A stretch of 64,000 nucleotides of DNA, taken from assembly GCA_029204225.1 (NCBI GenBank), contig CM055095.1, positions 61,173,910-61,237,909 of the forward strand, written 5' to 3'. The notes below the pieces were generated by a model. That model was not told the origin of the DNA. It did not search any database and saw nothing but the letters and a program-made list of their open reading frames with translations. The position numbers and the translations under genes were made by a program. This document shows positions 61,985-64,000 of this stretch, piece by piece. Source of the stretch: Diphasiastrum complanatum. Its lineage: Eukaryota; Streptophyta; Lycopodiopsida; Lycopodiales; Lycopodiaceae. The number at the start of each line of letters is the position of its first letter. Position 1 is the stretch's first letter.

Positions 61985-64000
61985 TTAAAACTGACAAAGT
62001 TCCTCCTTAAACTTCATGTTCCCAGGAATCGTCATCGTCCGTACATCCCTTCCATCGAACCAGATGCTCGGTAACTATAAGATTTCTCAATCGTTTAGTT
62101 TTTGTATCCAAGATCTTTCCGGGTTCAAGCGGAGACACACCCGATGATTCATCCAACAGGTCCAATCGATCTCCAGATCCAAGATGCTCTCCTTCACGTA
62201 GACTCTTTCAGAGACGGCTTACGTGAAATACGGGATGCACTTGAGATCAGGGAGTTCCGATTGGTAAGCTAAGGATCCGATCTTTTTCAAGATCTAATAC
62301 GGTTCTCTAAATTTTAGGGGATTAATAATGCTTGTCGGTACACATTACACTTGAATCCTTCGAGATTCTCAAAAATACCCAATCCCCCACTTGGAAGTCT
62401 CTCGATGATTTTTTCAAACTTGCATAATGTCGGTTCCCATCCTGGGTACCCTAGACATTCTCACGTGCAATCCGTAGCATTTTCTGCATATCATGTAGGA
62501 AATCCGCTACTTTTTGAAACTTGATTGACCGACTCTCAACCGCAATGGGTGATATAGGTTTATACGTAAGCATGCATGGGCTATAACCGGTAGCCAAATG
62601 CTTACTATAACTCAATCTTCATCAAGGATAACATTCTCTGCGAGGAGATTGCTAAAATACGAATCTATAACTTAACTAATCTTCTGATCGCACGAGTAGT
62701 CTTTCTTTTAAATGATCAAGTATAACTAGAATCTGAATTAGGGTACGTCAATCATAATTCATCGGATTCTTGTCCTATACTCAATAAAAGAAGGCAACTA
62801 CTAATGATTAGAAGAACTTTGAGTTCAGAGTCATCTCTACTTTAGCAAATACGGCCACCATAAGCGACTAGTGAACTTCGAATCGCGAATGTTCATGATG
62901 TCACTTTGGTAATCCGTAAAGCCTAAGCAAATGCTCTTAATTACTTGGTCTTTACCCAAATAAACATAGTCGATTTGGTAAGATGGCCAGTCATTACCCA
63001 AATTCCACTATCTTGTTTATTCATCCGGGGTAATCTACCGCGAACACAATCTCCTCCCATGGATTAAATATATCTGAGTTATGATTCACCAATCTCAACT
63101 CTCCAGATTCCTGAGACCATACCATATCATAAGAGTGCAAAACAATTCTTAAAAGACACATGAGCTGTTCACAAAGTCCTTTCCATCTGGAAAGTTCCGG
63201 CCTTGCATCAACCCACGGATCTCAGTCCAAGATCAAGTTGATTGCTTCCAGCAAGGAACAGTTTTCAACGCACTCCCATCTTGCAATAGAATTCCAAGTT
63301 CTGACACAAATCAATCGGACTTGTTATCAGCCACTTTTCTACCGCAAGAGTACTGTCTAAATTCCCCCCCCTTTAAACCTTTAACCAGATATCTACTATA
63401 ATCCATAAAGGATTTCTCTAATATCTAAATATCCTATCATTTCTGATTCATAAAATAGGTCCATCATCGATATAACAGATTCCTCCTTGAATCTTTGACC
63501 GATGTTTCTCCTTGATAATTCTCTTTTCTTTCTACTTCTCCCCCTTTTTAACAGGAAACGCCACGAGTTTCTAAGGGGTGCAGATCATTCGAGATTTGCC
63601 CGGGAGAAGAGTCTAAGAAGAGATCCGAGAAAATCTTGAAAGCCAAAAGAAGTGTTGCAACGTTGTAAGCATTTAAATACCAATGATGTCCCAACACAGT
63701 GACTTAAAAAAGATCTTCTTTATTACCAAGCTTGAGAATTGACCCGTAAATCAGAAAATGATTACTTGAAGATTTAAGCAAGGAAAACAGTTTAGAAAAG
63801 AAAACGTCATTAACCATTTTTGTGACGTCGTCCAAGGTCAATGGGTAATAAAAAATTACCTTCCAAGGAATCACAAGAAAACGGGTTAATCACCGTTCAA
63901 GAAATTCACCAATATATCTTTTATAAAGAAATAGCTTACCGGGTTTTCGGTTTTGTAAATTTGAGATATCCAAAAAGGGGTCATGACCAATACCTCAAAT
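61985..64000 (-). pseudogene. Ty3/gypsy chromovirus pol, 3' part, runs off the window
   Basis: Minus strand. A chromodomain near 61990-62160 reads LEPGKILDTKTKRLRN, then TEHLVRWKGCTDDDDSWEHE, as in Tekay/Reina-type chromoviruses, where it guides integration to particular chromatin. Before it lies a decayed integrase end (about 62200-62330). The remaining sequence to 64000 keeps a codon-like composition and CG content, but frames are broken by stops. It should continue beyond the right edge and probably lies within the same NRP intron. Confidence 0.65.

Noticed and set aside
1-64000. A novel defence, biosynthetic or other multi-gene system
   Set aside because: The four host genes are unrelated in function and most other coding sequence is retroelement-derived; no conserved cluster logic is visible.

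Overview
The window looks like nuclear DNA of a land plant with a large, repeat-rich genome. The evidence is spliced genes with GT-AG introns (one intron 7.7 kb, another at least 8 kb), a plant-type LTR-retrotransposon load (Ty1/copia with initiator-Met primer sites, Ty3/gypsy with chromodomains), an L1-type LINE and a nuclear tRNA-Arg(CCT). The species cannot be fixed from sequence alone; the bloated introns would suit a fern, gymnosperm or lycophyte at least as well as a flowering plant. No bacterial, plastid or CRISPR content was seen.

Layout. 1-2.5 kb: AT-rich DNA with palindromes and one unrecognised 157-codon reading frame. 2.4-11.84 kb: three broken copia elements packed end to end, namely a scrambled plus-strand copy, a minus-strand gag/protease fragment with its own LTR, and a minus-strand pol with half an LTR. 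12-15.4 kb: degenerate tandem and duplicated repeats, ending in a tandem pair of tRNA-like (SINE-like) repeats. 15.48-17.09 kb: a three-exon sideroflexin gene on the minus strand, perhaps with one more exon near 18.6 kb. 20.1-23.95 kb: a plus-strand mosaic of gypsy RT, copia integrase/RT, a copia pol tail, one LTR and a copia gag. 24.66 kb: tRNA-Arg(CCT). 24.98-26.06 kb: an intact single-exon gene for a LEA-like, probably plastid-targeted protein, with two G-box/ABRE motifs upstream. 26-31 kb: repeats, including a degenerate telomere-like block and a GA microsatellite. 31.24-34.26 kb: a 5'-truncated LINE bounded by a short target duplication. 36.7-43.5 kb: retroelement debris, including a rare fragment that resembles the zinc-finger plus restriction-like endonuclease end of an early-branching non-LTR retrotransposon. 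45.5 kb to beyond the right edge: the 3' half of a NAP1-related protein (NRP/SET) histone-chaperone gene on the minus strand, five exons visible, with introns holding an internally deleted gypsy element, a MITE-like element, a palindromic repeat, a copia with a 1339-codon open frame and the 3' end of a gypsy chromovirus.

Host genes are therefore four: sideroflexin (mitochondrial inner-membrane amino-acid carrier family), tRNA-Arg, the LEA-like protein and NRP. They show no operon-like or functional linkage. Nearly all the rest is transposon-derived. I found no convincing new multi-gene system. The most unusual items are the restriction-like endonuclease fragment, the single-LTR copia junction, the gypsy/copia chimera, the LTR patched with copia sequence, the palindrome cassette and the MITE-like element.
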